A stretch of DNA of 64,000 bases from Contendibacter sp031732755 (GTDB lineage Bacteria; Pseudomonadota; Gammaproteobacteria; Competibacterales; Competibacteraceae). The notes under the pieces are model-generated. The model saw only the letters and a list, made by a program, of their open reading frames with translations, was not told where the DNA came from and searched no databases. How positions within the stretch are numbered: position 1 is the first letter of the stretch; each line of letters begins with the position of its first letter. Positions 26,534 through 34,641 of this stretch are shown here, one piece after another. A program made the translations under genes and the position numbers. The DNA lies in assembly GCA_031732755.1 (NCBI GenBank), contig JAVMKI010000075.1, forward strand, positions 1 to 64,000, read 5' to 3'.

Positions 26534-26573
26534 GGCGACCGCCGCGCGTTGTAACTAACGCGCGGCGGTCGCC
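26534..26573. terminator. Perfect 17-bp hairpin between pilY1 and pilE
   Basis: GGCGACCGCCGCGCGTT and its exact complement flank a 6-base loop, forming a very stable stem. It begins 21 bases after the pilY1 stop. It is not followed by a clear T-run, so it may act as a processing or mRNA-stability element rather than a classic terminator. Read-through into pilE is possible. Confidence 0.55.
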
Positions 26574-26609
26574 GAGAGGCTTTAACCGTCAATCTAGACG
26601 ATTCCTGTT

Positions 26610-27068
26610 ATGAAAACTCCATCTTCCGGTTTTACCTTGATCGAGCTGATGATCGTCGTGGCCATCATCGCCATCCTGGCGGCAGTCGCCTATCCCGGCT
26701 ACCAGGACAGTGTGCGCCGGGCGCGGCGGGCGGAGGCCAAGGCTTTTATGGTGGAAGCCGCGCAGTTCATGGAACGCCTTTACACCACCAACAGTAGCTG
26801 TTACGACAATCCCTGCGGTTCCAACACGGCGCCCGCTTTACCGGTCGAATTGAGGACGGTCCCGCGCAACGAGCCCACTGCTTCCAAGCAGTATTACCGG
26901 ATTACACTGGGGGGCGTTACGCGCACCACTTACACTCTGACGGCGACTCCGCAAAATGATCAGTTGCATGATCAGTGCTTGACGCTCACCCTGAACCAGG
27001 CCGGTACGCGCACCGCAGCCGGTAAACCCGCCACGGATTCGACCACTCAGGAATGCTGGAAGCGCTGA
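26610..27068 (+). CDS. pilE: Type IV minor pilin PilE
   Basis: The 152-residue prepilin starts with a short leader MKTPSSG and the class IVa motif FTLIELMIVVAIIAILAAVAYPGYQD, then the RRARRAEAKAFMVEAAQFMERLYTTN segment typical of PilE-type minor pilins. Two disulfide-capable cysteine pairs are visible (CYDNPC and the C-terminal QCLT/QECWKR). It completes the cluster. A hairpin separates it from pilY1, and its own 3' side leads into an intergenic palindrome. Confidence 0.88.
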   Translation: MKTPSSGFTLIELMIVVAIIAILAAVAYPGYQDSVRRARRAEAKAFMVEAAQFMERLYTTNSSCYDNPCGSNTAPALPVELRTVPRNEPTASKQYYRITLGGVTRTTYTLTATPQNDQLHDQCLTLTLNQAGTRTAAGKPATDSTTQECWKR

Positions 27069-27089
27069 GAGGTTGTCCAAAACCCTTGC

Positions 27090-27107
27090 TCGCCAGTGGG
27101 CGAGGGG
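27090..27107. repeat. Small GC-rich intergenic palindrome
   Basis: CTCGCC and GGCGAG form an inverted repeat in the gap between the convergent pilE and recG genes. It resembles the stronger element at 55832-55858. Confidence 0.35.
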
Positions 27108-27134
27108 CGGGTGAAGGTTCTTTGACTCTTCGAC

Positions 27135-29243
27135 TCACACCTCGCCGTAATGCGCGGCCGCGCCGATCCAGCGCCGAATCAGTGGTTCCACCCGGTCGGG
27201 ATAATCGCGCAACAACGCATCCGCGGTATGGCGGATGGCGTTGAGCAGATCCTGATCGCGCAGCAGATCGGCCACCCGCAACGTCTGTTCACCGGTTTGG
27301 CGGGTTCCCAACACTTCGCCGGGACCACGTAACTCCAGGTCACGGCGGGCGATTTCAAAGCCATCGTGACATTCCCGCAGCACCGCCAGCCGACGGTGAG
27401 CGATTGAAGACAGCGGTGGCCGGTACAACAGCACACAATTGCTTTGCGCCGCGCCGCGCCCGACCCGGCCCCGCAACTGGTGCAACTGCGCCAGCCCCAA
27501 CCGCTCGGCGTTCTCGACGACCATCAGGCTGGCGTTGGCCACGTCCACCCCAACCTCGATCACTGTGGTGGCGACCAGCAAGTCCAGCTCACCCGCCTTG
27601 AAAGCGGTCATCGTTGCTTCCCGTTCGGCGGCGGACCGACGGCCATGAGCCAGACCGATGCGCAGTTCCGGTAGGAACGCGGTCAGCCGTTCGGCGGTGA
27701 CCGCCGCCGCCTGGCATTGCAGCGCCTCCGACTCCTCGATCAGCGGACAAACCCAATACGCCTGTCGGCCCGCGCGACACGCCTGACGAATGCGCTCGAT
27801 CACCTCGTCGCGGCGACTGTCGGGCGCGACCACGGTTTTCACCGGCTGGCGGCCCGGCGGCAATTCGTCGATGGTCGAGGTGTCAAGATCGGCGTAGGCG
27901 CTCATCGCCAAGGTGCGCGGAATCGGCGTGGCGGTCATGATCAACTGGTGGGGGCAACGCCCGCCATGGCGGCCTTTCTCGCGCAGCGCCAGCCGCTGGT
28001 GAACGCCGAAGCGATGTTGCTCGTCCACGACCACCAGCGCCAGTTCGGCGAAGGCGACCGTTGCCTGAAACAGCGCGTGCGTGCCGACCGCGACATGAAT
28101 TTGGCCAGCGGCCAGCCGTTCCAGCAGGATTTGCCGCGCCTTGCCGGTCAGCCGACCGGTCAGCCAGGCCACCTCGACGCCCAGCGGTTCCAGCCAGACG
28201 CGGAAGTTGCGGTAATGCTGTTCGGCCAGCAACTCGGTGGGGGCCATCAGCGCCGCCTGCGCGCCGGCTTCCACCGCCCGCAGCGCGGCGGCGGCGGCCA
28301 CCACGGTCTTGCCGGAGCCAACATCGCCCTGCAACAGCCGCAGCATGGGGCGAGGCTGGGCCAGATCAGCGCCGATTTCCGCCAGCACCCGCCGCTGGGC
28401 GGGGGTGAGCGCGAACGGCAAGCGTTCCACGAACCGTTGGCTTAGACCACCTTGGCCGGCTAGCGGCGGCGCGTCCTGGCGTTGCATCCGCGCGCGCAAC
28501 CGTCGCAAGCTGAGCTGATGCGCTAGCAGTTCCTCGAACGCCAATCGCCGCCGTGCCGGATAGCGACCGCTCTCCAGCGCCGCCAACGCTGTTCCCGCCG
28601 GCGGTCGGTGCAGCAATTCCACCGCCTCGGTGATGGGCAGGAGTTGAAACCGCGTCCGTATTGCCGCGGGCAACAGTTCCGGTAACAGCGCTGTCGCGCG
28701 CAGTTGCGTCAGCGCCTGTTCCGCCAGGCCGCGCAAAGTGAATTGCTGCAAGCCCGCCGTGGCGGGGTAGATGGGCGTCAATCGGTCGTCCACCGGTAGC
28801 GTGTCCGGCCCAATCCACCGGCATTCGGGGTGAATCATTTCCAGACCGGCGTAGCCCTGCCGCGCCTCGCCAAAACAGCGCAATCGCCCGTTGGGTCGGC
28901 TGAACAGTTGTTCCTGGGCGGGGCTGAAATGGAAAAAGCGCAGGGTCAACACGCCTGTCCCATCATCCAGACGACAGAGCAGAAACCGCCGACCACGCGC
29001 CGTCACCTCGCTGCCGACCACTTCAGCCTCGATCTGCGCCGCGTCGCCAGGCCGTAACTGGTTGATCGGCGTGACGCGGGTGCGATCCTGATAGCGCAGC
29101 GGCAGATGCAGCAGCACGTCTTCCACAGTAGCGATGCTCAGCCGGCGCAGCCGATCCGCCAGCTTTGGTCCAACGCCTTTCAGCGCGGTGACTGGCAGCG
29201 ATTCGGAGGTTGGCGTCCCCGCCGCGCCCCGCATGACCGGCAT
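27135..29243 (-). CDS. recG: ATP-dependent DNA helicase RecG
   Basis: RecG remodels stalled forks and branch-migrates Holliday junctions. The product is 702 residues with an N-terminal OB-fold wedge domain (about residues 45-160). The superfamily 2 helicase motifs include Walker A GDVGSGKT near 311, DEQH near 406 and motif VI QLRGRVGRG near 610. The ATG at 29243 immediately follows the ridA stop; the longer frame (to 29309) would overlap ridA. The product is intact, and the ridA-recG linkage is common in gammaproteobacteria. Confidence 0.96.
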   Translation of the reverse strand: MPVMRGAAGTPTSESLPVTALKGVGPKLADRLRRLSIATVEDVLLHLPLRYQDRTRVTPINQLRPGDAAQIEAEVVGSEVTARGRRFLLCRLDDGTGVLTLRFFHFSPAQEQLFSRPNGRLRCFGEARQGYAGLEMIHPECRWIGPDTLPVDDRLTPIYPATAGLQQFTLRGLAEQALTQLRATALLPELLPAAIRTRFQLLPITEAVELLHRPPAGTALAALESGRYPARRRLAFEELLAHQLSLRRLRARMQRQDAPPLAGQGGLSQRFVERLPFALTPAQRRVLAEIGADLAQPRPMLRLLQGDVGSGKTVVAAAAALRAVEAGAQAALMAPTELLAEQHYRNFRVWLEPLGVEVAWLTGRLTGKARQILLERLAAGQIHVAVGTHALFQATVAFAELALVVVDEQHRFGVHQRLALREKGRHGGRCPHQLIMTATPIPRTLAMSAYADLDTSTIDELPPGRQPVKTVVAPDSRRDEVIERIRQACRAGRQAYWVCPLIEESEALQCQAAAVTAERLTAFLPELRIGLAHGRRSAAEREATMTAFKAGELDLLVATTVIEVGVDVANASLMVVENAERLGLAQLHQLRGRVGRGAAQSNCVLLYRPPLSSIAHRRLAVLRECHDGFEIARRDLELRGPGEVLGTRQTGEQTLRVADLLRDQDLLNAIRHTADALLRDYPDRVEPLIRRWIGAAAHYGEV

Positions 29244-29244
29244 C

Positions 29245-29628
29245 TCAAGCCAACGCCAGCACCGCGTCCATTTCCACCTGCGCGCCGCGTGGCAGCGCCG
29301 CGACGCCAATCGCCGCGCGCGCCGGATACGGTTCCTGAAAATATTCGGCCATGACCTGATTCACCAAGGCGAAATGGCTCAGATCGGTCAGGAATACATT
29401 CAGTTTGACGGTGTCGGCCAGGCTGCCGCCGGCGGCGTGGGCCACCGCCGCCAGGTTATCGAACACCCGGCGGATCTGCGCTTCGATCCCGCCCGCGACC
29501 AGTTGCATGGTGGCGGGATCAAGCGGAATCTGGCCGGACAGGTAGACAGTTGCGCCGACCTTGACCGCCTGGGAATAGGCGCCGATGGCGGCGGGGGCCT
29601 GGTCAGTGTGGATGATGACACGCGGCAT
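29245..29628 (-). CDS. ridA: RidA family enamine/imine deaminase
   Basis: RidA hydrolyses reactive enamines/imines released by PLP enzymes such as threonine dehydratase. The 127-residue product shows YSQAVKVGATVYLSGQIPLDP and the C-terminal arginine motif PARAAIGVAALPRGAQVEMDAV, which contains the substrate-binding arginine. Length and order (spoT, ridA, recG) fit the family. Confidence 0.95.
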   Translation of the reverse strand: MPRVIIHTDQAPAAIGAYSQAVKVGATVYLSGQIPLDPATMQLVAGGIEAQIRRVFDNLAAVAHAAGGSLADTVKLNVFLTDLSHFALVNQVMAEYFQEPYPARAAIGVAALPRGAQVEMDAVLALA

Positions 29629-29683
29629 GGAACGCTCCTGGCGAATTCCCTCTCTGCTTGGCGGGAAAGGGGGTGAGGGAAGA

Positions 29684-31882
29684 CTAGCCGCGCCGGGCTA
29701 GCTTCAACGTTTCGGGCAAGGTGCGCAATTGGCGCATCACCCGAGCCAGATGGGCGCGGTCACGGACGTTGAGCAGCAGATGCACTGTGGTGGTGGTGCC
29801 GTCCCGCTCCGAAGTATTGATCGTTTCGATGTTGGTGTCGGTGGCGGCGATAGCGGCGGCGATGGTGGCCAGCACCCCACGCCGATTGACCACGTCGAGG
29901 CGCAACTCGGCGCAGAAGTCGCTGTTGACCTGCGGCTCCCACTCCACTTCGATCCACTTTTCGGGCGTTTTCTTGTAACTGGCAACGTTTTTGCAATTAT
30001 CGCGGTGGATGACGATGCCACGCCCGGTGTTGAGGTAGCCGACGATGGCATCGCCAGGCAGTGGCCGGCAACACTTGCCGAAGCTGACCACCGTCCCCTC
30101 GGCGCCCTTGATCAGCAGCGGTTGGGCGCTGGCGTCCGGCGCGGTGCTCTCTTTCTCGTCGTCGTCCGGCAACAGGCGCTTGGCGATCAACGCGGCCACT
30201 CGATTACCCAGCCCGATGTCGGCCAGCAATTCGTCGAAGTTGGTCAGATTGAATTCGCGCACCAGCGCCCGGACTCGCGCGGTGGGCAGTTCGCCCAGGC
30301 CGCCGATATGGCCCGCCAGCGCTTTCTCCAGCAGTCGCTTGCCGAGCAGGATCGCCTCATCGCGCTGCAAGTGCTTGAGATAATGACGAATGCTGGCGCG
30401 GGCCTTGGCAGTGACCACGAAGTTGAGCCAGGCCGGGTTGGGTCGAGCGGTTGGAGTGATGATGACCTCGACGGTCTGACCGGTCACCAGTGGCGTGCGC
30501 AGCGGCGCCAGCCGGCGGTCGATCTTGGCCCCTACGCAGGTATTGCCGACATCGGAATGAATGGCGTAGGCGAAATCCACCGCCGTCGCGCCGCGCGGCA
30601 GTTGGACGATCTCGCCGCGCGGCGTGAACACGTAGACCTCGTCGGGGAACAGATCGACCTTGACGCTTTCCAGAAATTCCATCGGATTGCCGGCCCGGCG
30701 CTGCATGTCCAGCAGCTTGCGCAACCATTCGCGCGCCCGTTGCTGGGCATGGTTACCCTCGTCACCGTCGGATTTGTAGCGCCAGTGGGCGGCGATGCCG
30801 ACCTCGGCCATGACGTGCATTTCCTCGGTGCGAATCTGCACCTCGATGGGGACGCCGTTGGGGCCGAACAGCACGGTGTGCAGCGACTGGTAACCGTTGG
30901 CCTTGGGAATGGCGATGTAATCCTTGAACCGGCCCATGATCGGTTTGTACAGGCTGTGCATGATACCCAGCGTCCGGTAGCAAGTGTCCACCGCGTCCAC
31001 GATGATCCGCACCGCGTAGACGTCATGAACCTCCTTGAACGGCAGATGCTTGAGGCGCATTTTCTGGTAAATGCCCCACAGGTGCTTGCTGCGACCCACC
31101 ACCCGACCGGCGATGCCTTCTTCCCGCAACCGGTCCTGGATACGGTTTTCCAGTTGGCTGACGATCTCGTAGCGGTTGCCGCTCAGCTTGCGCACCGCGT
31201 CCTGCAACGCCCGGTGGCGCAACGGATAGAGATGGCTGAAGCCGAGATTCTCCAATTCCTGACGCAGGTGATTCATACCCAGCCGGCCGGCGATGGGCGC
31301 GTAGATTTCCAGGGTTTCGCGGGCGATGCGGCGGCGCGATTCCGGGCGCATGGCGCCGAGGGTGCGCATGTTGTGCAAGCGGTCGGCCAGCTTGATCATG
31401 ATCACCCGCAGATCCTTGGCCATGGCCAGGAACATCTTGCGGAAATTTTCGGCCTGGGCCTCTCGCTTGGAATTGAACTGAATCTGGGTCAGCTTGCTGA
31501 CGCCGTCCACCAGTTCGGCGACTTCCGGTCCGAACCGGGCACCGATCTGTTCCTTGTCGTAGGGGGTGTCCTCAATGACGTCGTGCAGCAGGGCGGCGAT
31601 CAGTGTTTCGTGATCGAACCGGACGTTGGCGAGGATGCGGGCCACCGCCAGGGGGTGAAAGATGTACGGCTCGCCGCTTTTGCGGTAGACGCCGGCGTGG
31701 GCTTCGGTGGCGAAATGGCAGGCCTCGCGCAGGCGCTCGACCTGAGCCGGTTCAAGGTAATCACCGGCGATGGCGCACAAATCGTCGATGCGCAACCGCA
31801 GGTCATCCAACCATTCGTTATCCACGGCCAGAGGGCGGTTGAGTTCGATCTCGGGGCGAACGTCCAGCAGCGGCACGGCCAT
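29684..31882 (-). CDS. spoT: Bifunctional (p)ppGpp synthetase/hydrolase SpoT
   Basis: SpoT hydrolyses and makes (p)ppGpp in the stringent response. The 732-residue product has an N-terminal HD hydrolase domain (LLHDVIEDT near residue 98, ADRLHNMRT near 163), a synthetase domain (about 240-350), TGS (about 400-460, VYVFTPRGEIVQLPRGATAVDFAY) and a C-terminal ACT domain. The intact HD motif shows it can hydrolyse, which argues for SpoT rather than RelA. The ATG at 31882 is preferred to GTG 31885. It lies 36 bases downstream of rpoZ, the classical pairing. Confidence 0.96.
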   Translation of the reverse strand: MAVPLLDVRPEIELNRPLAVDNEWLDDLRLRIDDLCAIAGDYLEPAQVERLREACHFATEAHAGVYRKSGEPYIFHPLAVARILANVRFDHETLIAALLHDVIEDTPYDKEQIGARFGPEVAELVDGVSKLTQIQFNSKREAQAENFRKMFLAMAKDLRVIMIKLADRLHNMRTLGAMRPESRRRIARETLEIYAPIAGRLGMNHLRQELENLGFSHLYPLRHRALQDAVRKLSGNRYEIVSQLENRIQDRLREEGIAGRVVGRSKHLWGIYQKMRLKHLPFKEVHDVYAVRIIVDAVDTCYRTLGIMHSLYKPIMGRFKDYIAIPKANGYQSLHTVLFGPNGVPIEVQIRTEEMHVMAEVGIAAHWRYKSDGDEGNHAQQRAREWLRKLLDMQRRAGNPMEFLESVKVDLFPDEVYVFTPRGEIVQLPRGATAVDFAYAIHSDVGNTCVGAKIDRRLAPLRTPLVTGQTVEVIITPTARPNPAWLNFVVTAKARASIRHYLKHLQRDEAILLGKRLLEKALAGHIGGLGELPTARVRALVREFNLTNFDELLADIGLGNRVAALIAKRLLPDDDEKESTAPDASAQPLLIKGAEGTVVSFGKCCRPLPGDAIVGYLNTGRGIVIHRDNCKNVASYKKTPEKWIEVEWEPQVNSDFCAELRLDVVNRRGVLATIAAAIAATDTNIETINTSERDGTTTTVHLLLNVRDRAHLARVMRQLRTLPETLKLARRG

Positions 31883-31918
31883 CACGATGGCGGGCCTCCC
31901 GTTGCGGGCGCGGCGCGG

Positions 31919-32221
31919 TCAATCGGATCCCGGCGCAGGTTCATCCGGCTCGGCGGCGGATGCGGACGCCGGTTCGACCAAAGGCGCGGGCGCGGGCGCG
32001 CTGAAGCGGCCATATTTTTCCTTGATCAGCGTATCCAGTTTGCCATCGGCCAGCTCGCGCAGCGCAATGACGGTGGGCTTGTCCGTGAGTTTGTCACCCT
32101 TCATGTCCAGCAGCGTTGCCTGGCCAAGCGCGAGGTCACGGGCGCGCCGCGCGGCGATCAGCACCAGTTCGAACCGGTTATCCACCCGGGCGAGGCAGTC
32201 TTCCACGGTGATACGAGCCAT
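31919..32221 (-). CDS. rpoZ: RNA polymerase omega subunit
   Basis: Omega helps fold and stabilise the beta' subunit and forms part of the ppGpp site. The 100-residue product starts MARITVEDCLARVDNRFELVLIAARRARDLALG and keeps the conserved KPTVIALRELADGKL. The last ~30 residues are alanine/proline-rich. It sits between gmk and spoT, the usual order. Confidence 0.96.
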   Translation of the reverse strand: MARITVEDCLARVDNRFELVLIAARRARDLALGQATLLDMKGDKLTDKPTVIALRELADGKLDTLIKEKYGRFSAPAPAPLVEPASASAAEPDEPAPGSD

Positions 32222-32286
32222 TCAGGGATTTCTCCATCGGTGGCGTTGCCGATTTAGGGCTAATCAGTCTAATAAAAAACAAGTGG

Positions 32287-32901
32287 TTAAGACAAGAGGA
32301 TATGAAATAGTTCCAGATGTCGCTCCAGTTGCGCCGTCCGCCGCTGGCGCTGGGCGATGAGGATGGCGCGCAATTCGGTCAGCGCGGTCTCAAAGTGCTC
32401 GTTGATCACCAGATAGTCGAACTCGGCGTAGTGCGACAGTTCATCCAACGCCGCCGCCATGCGCCGTTCGATGACCTCGGCACTGTCCTGGCCACGCGTG
32501 GCCAACCGGTGTCGCAGGGCGTCGCGGGAGGGTGGGAGAATGAAAATGCTGGGACAATCTGGTATCCGTTCGCGCACCTGCCGCGCGCCCTGCCAGTCGA
32601 TTTCCAGGATCACGTCCAGTCCGGTCTGGAGTGACGCCGACACCGTGGCGCGGCTGGTGCCGTAGCGGTGATCGAACACCTGGGCGTGTTCCAGGAATGC
32701 GCCCTGAGCGATCATCGCCTCAAAGGTGGGAGGCGAGATAAAATGATAGTGAACGCCGTTTCGTTCACCGGGTCGGGGCGGGCGGGTGGTGTGGGAGACG
32801 GAAGCGACCACGCCGGGCGTGGTTTCCACCAGGCGTTTCACTAGGCTGGTTTTGCCAGCTCCGGACGGGGCGGCGACGATGTACGGGGTTCCGGTGGCCA
32901 T
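32287..32901 (-). CDS. gmk: Guanylate kinase
   Basis: Gmk phosphorylates GMP to GDP. The P-loop APSGAGKTSLVKRL is near residue 9, then SHTTRPPRPGERNGVHYHF and the ILEIDWQGARQVRERIPD segment expected of the GMP-binding and lid regions. The product is 204 residues from ATG 32901; GTG 32913 would add 4 residues. It is followed by rpoZ and spoT. Confidence 0.96.
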   Translation of the reverse strand: MATGTPYIVAAPSGAGKTSLVKRLVETTPGVVASVSHTTRPPRPGERNGVHYHFISPPTFEAMIAQGAFLEHAQVFDHRYGTSRATVSASLQTGLDVILEIDWQGARQVRERIPDCPSIFILPPSRDALRHRLATRGQDSAEVIERRMAAALDELSHYAEFDYLVINEHFETALTELRAILIAQRQRRTAQLERHLELFHILLS

Positions 32902-33040
32902 GGGCGGGTTCACGGTGGCGGTGAGGAGCGGGTAGGAGTGCCAACAGGATTATGGGGCGCGGCGCGGGCGGCTTGCACCGTGACGCCAGTGCTGCAATTG
33001 TTGATAACGACAACTGGACTGTTGCATAACCCCCAGCCTT

Positions 33041-33775
33041 TTAGTTGATCGGCACTCGCGTGGGGTCGGCGTACACTTCAATGCCTAGTTTTCCGGGCAA
33101 GCTGGCGGCGCGTGGATCCAGGAACGGTGTGATTACCAACCGACGGTCGGCCTTGCGTTGGTGCTTGCGTTCGTAGAAGTCCACTTTGCGCGAAAAGATA
33201 TACAACCCGGCCTTGTCCATTGAGGATTTAATTTCGCAGGCGATCAACAGGCCATTCTTGATCAGAATATCCAGTTCCACCTGATCGGGGCGACCAAACA
33301 CCAGACCCTCGTCGTCGTAATCGTTGATGTTGACGACCTCGACGCCGAAACTCTTTTCCAGAATCGCGGCCAGCCCATCGCGGAAAGCGGTTTCCGACAG
33401 CAAGCCCCAGCGTGCGCCCAGGGCGCCGACTTTGCGGTCCAGTCGGTCAGCCATGGCCATGATTTCTTCATGAAGGCGATGGTTTTCCGCGACCTGTTCG
33501 GCCCACTTTTCGTCGGATTTACGAGATTGTTCCTCCCATTTGCGGTTCTGCTCCTCCCATTTGCGGTTCTGCTCCTCCCATTTACGTTCCTGCGTCTCGC
33601 GGTCGCGGCGCAGTTCGCCAAGCAGGCGGTCAAACCGGCTCTCGGTTTCGACGCGGTCGGCGAACTGATTGCGGGCGAGGTCGAGAATCCACTGGCGAAA
33701 CTCATTATCTTCCCGCAGCCAGCCGGGAAGTTCCTGGCGCAAATGATCACGCAGTTCCGGGGTCAAGGTGCTCAT
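33041..33775 (-). CDS. DUF3782-type protein with PD-(D/E)XK-like nuclease motif
   Basis: The 244-residue product has a short N-terminal region, a charged coiled coil (about 50-110) and a C-terminal domain with the pattern ELDILI...ACEIKSS, which matches the D-(x)n-ExK core of the PD-(D/E)XK fold. This is the layout I know as DUF3782. Between about 69 and 90 a 7-residue RKWEEQN-type unit occurs three times, coded by a 21-base tandem repeat (about 33528-33590). Function is unknown. It is 139 bases upstream of gmk, on the same strand. Confidence 0.72.
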   Translation of the reverse strand: MSTLTPELRDHLRQELPGWLREDNEFRQWILDLARNQFADRVETESRFDRLLGELRRDRETQERKWEEQNRKWEEQNRKWEEQSRKSDEKWAEQVAENHRLHEEIMAMADRLDRKVGALGARWGLLSETAFRDGLAAILEKSFGVEVVNINDYDDEGLVFGRPDQVELDILIKNGLLIACEIKSSMDKAGLYIFSRKVDFYERKHQRKADRRLVITPFLDPRAASLPGKLGIEVYADPTRVPIN

Positions 33776-34067
33776 GGTGGTTTTTCCGGGTTTCGACTTC
33801 AAAAAAATAGTGTAACCGATGGCATCCCCTCAAAGTGGGTATCGAAATTTTCCAGCGGGGCCGCTGTCCGCCGAATGCTCTGTTGTGGGTGCCGATGCCG
33901 ATCATGTGAAAACCACGCGAATCATTGCCTAATCGTTGACACTGACAAAGTCCCCTGATAGCATTTTGGGCAGAAAACAACTTTATTGTTGTTGGAAGGC
34001 AACAGCTCCATGAGTTGTTACAGGTGCTATACTCGCTACACTCACTGTCAGCATGGGTAGGGTGACG
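33776..34067. other. Intergenic region with an extended -10 element
   Basis: About 290 bases separate the divergent DUF3782-type gene and the 34068 gene. An extended -10 is seen at 34025-34033; a palindromic stretch TTGTTG/CAACA is found near 33987-34003. I see no gene here. Confidence 0.4.
34025..34033 (+). promoter_or_regulatory. Extended -10 promoter element
   Basis: TGCTATACT contains the TGn extension and a -10 matching TATAAT at five of six positions. It lies 35 bases upstream of the ATG at 34068. No good -35 is needed for this class. Confidence 0.5.
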
Positions 34068-34529
34068 ATGGGTTGGAAAGCAGCGTCCTTGCTGATTCTG
34101 GCGCTAGCCAGCTCGGCGGTGGGGGCGGACGAAGTCCTGGTTGGCCCTGGTTCGAGTGTGCAGGCCTCGCCGCAACCATCCTTGGTGACGGAAGCCGAGG
34201 AGACGCAACTCAAGGAACGGGTGCTGGCGCGCTGGCAGGCGCTGATCCGGGGCGACTTTGAGGCAGCCTACCAGTTTGAAACGCCAGCCTATCGGGCCGT
34301 CTATACTCCAAGCCAGTTCCGATACCGGTTTGGCAACCAGATCCGCTGGCGTATGGCAAACATCACTGATATTCATTATGATGATGATCCTATCGTAGCA
34401 AGGGTCCGGGTGGAAGTTGCATATCGTTATGCCAATCCGGAAAAAGGCCGCGAAATGCTGGACATGATCCAAGGGGTGAATGAAGTTTGGTTGCGCAAGG
34501 AAGGCCAGTGGTGGCGCCAGCAGGACTGA
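34068..34529 (+). CDS. Exported NTF2-like protein of unknown function
   Basis: I do not recognise the exact family. The 153-residue product has a signal peptide ending near VGA (residue ~19), then a body (LKERVLARWQALIRGDFEAAYQFETPAYRAVY) that resembles the NTF2-like/SnoaL fold: an alpha helix followed by a beta-sheet ending with VNEVWLRKEGQWWR. The fold is an inference from pattern. A longer start at 34053 exists. An extended -10 promoter lies upstream. Confidence 0.6.
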   Translation: MGWKAASLLILALASSAVGADEVLVGPGSSVQASPQPSLVTEAEETQLKERVLARWQALIRGDFEAAYQFETPAYRAVYTPSQFRYRFGNQIRWRMANITDIHYDDDPIVARVRVEVAYRYANPEKGREMLDMIQGVNEVWLRKEGQWWRQQD

Positions 34530-34641
34530 TGTTTTTTCGTGGTGTTGGACTTCTCTGTACTAACATCATGATCTTCTAAATTTTTGTTTAACCTTGGTTT
34601 CTGGGTTTTTCAATCGGGCTATCCTTTTTAAGGAGACGGGC

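Noticed and set aside
29729..32257. An 842-codon open frame on the plus strand
   Set aside because: It is antisense to spoT and rpoZ. Its product is a low-complexity His/Gln/Asp-rich string typical of antisense frames in GC-rich DNA.
33528..33590. Direct repeats considered as a CRISPR-like array
   Set aside because: The 21-base units are contiguous without spacers and are in frame with a coiled coil.
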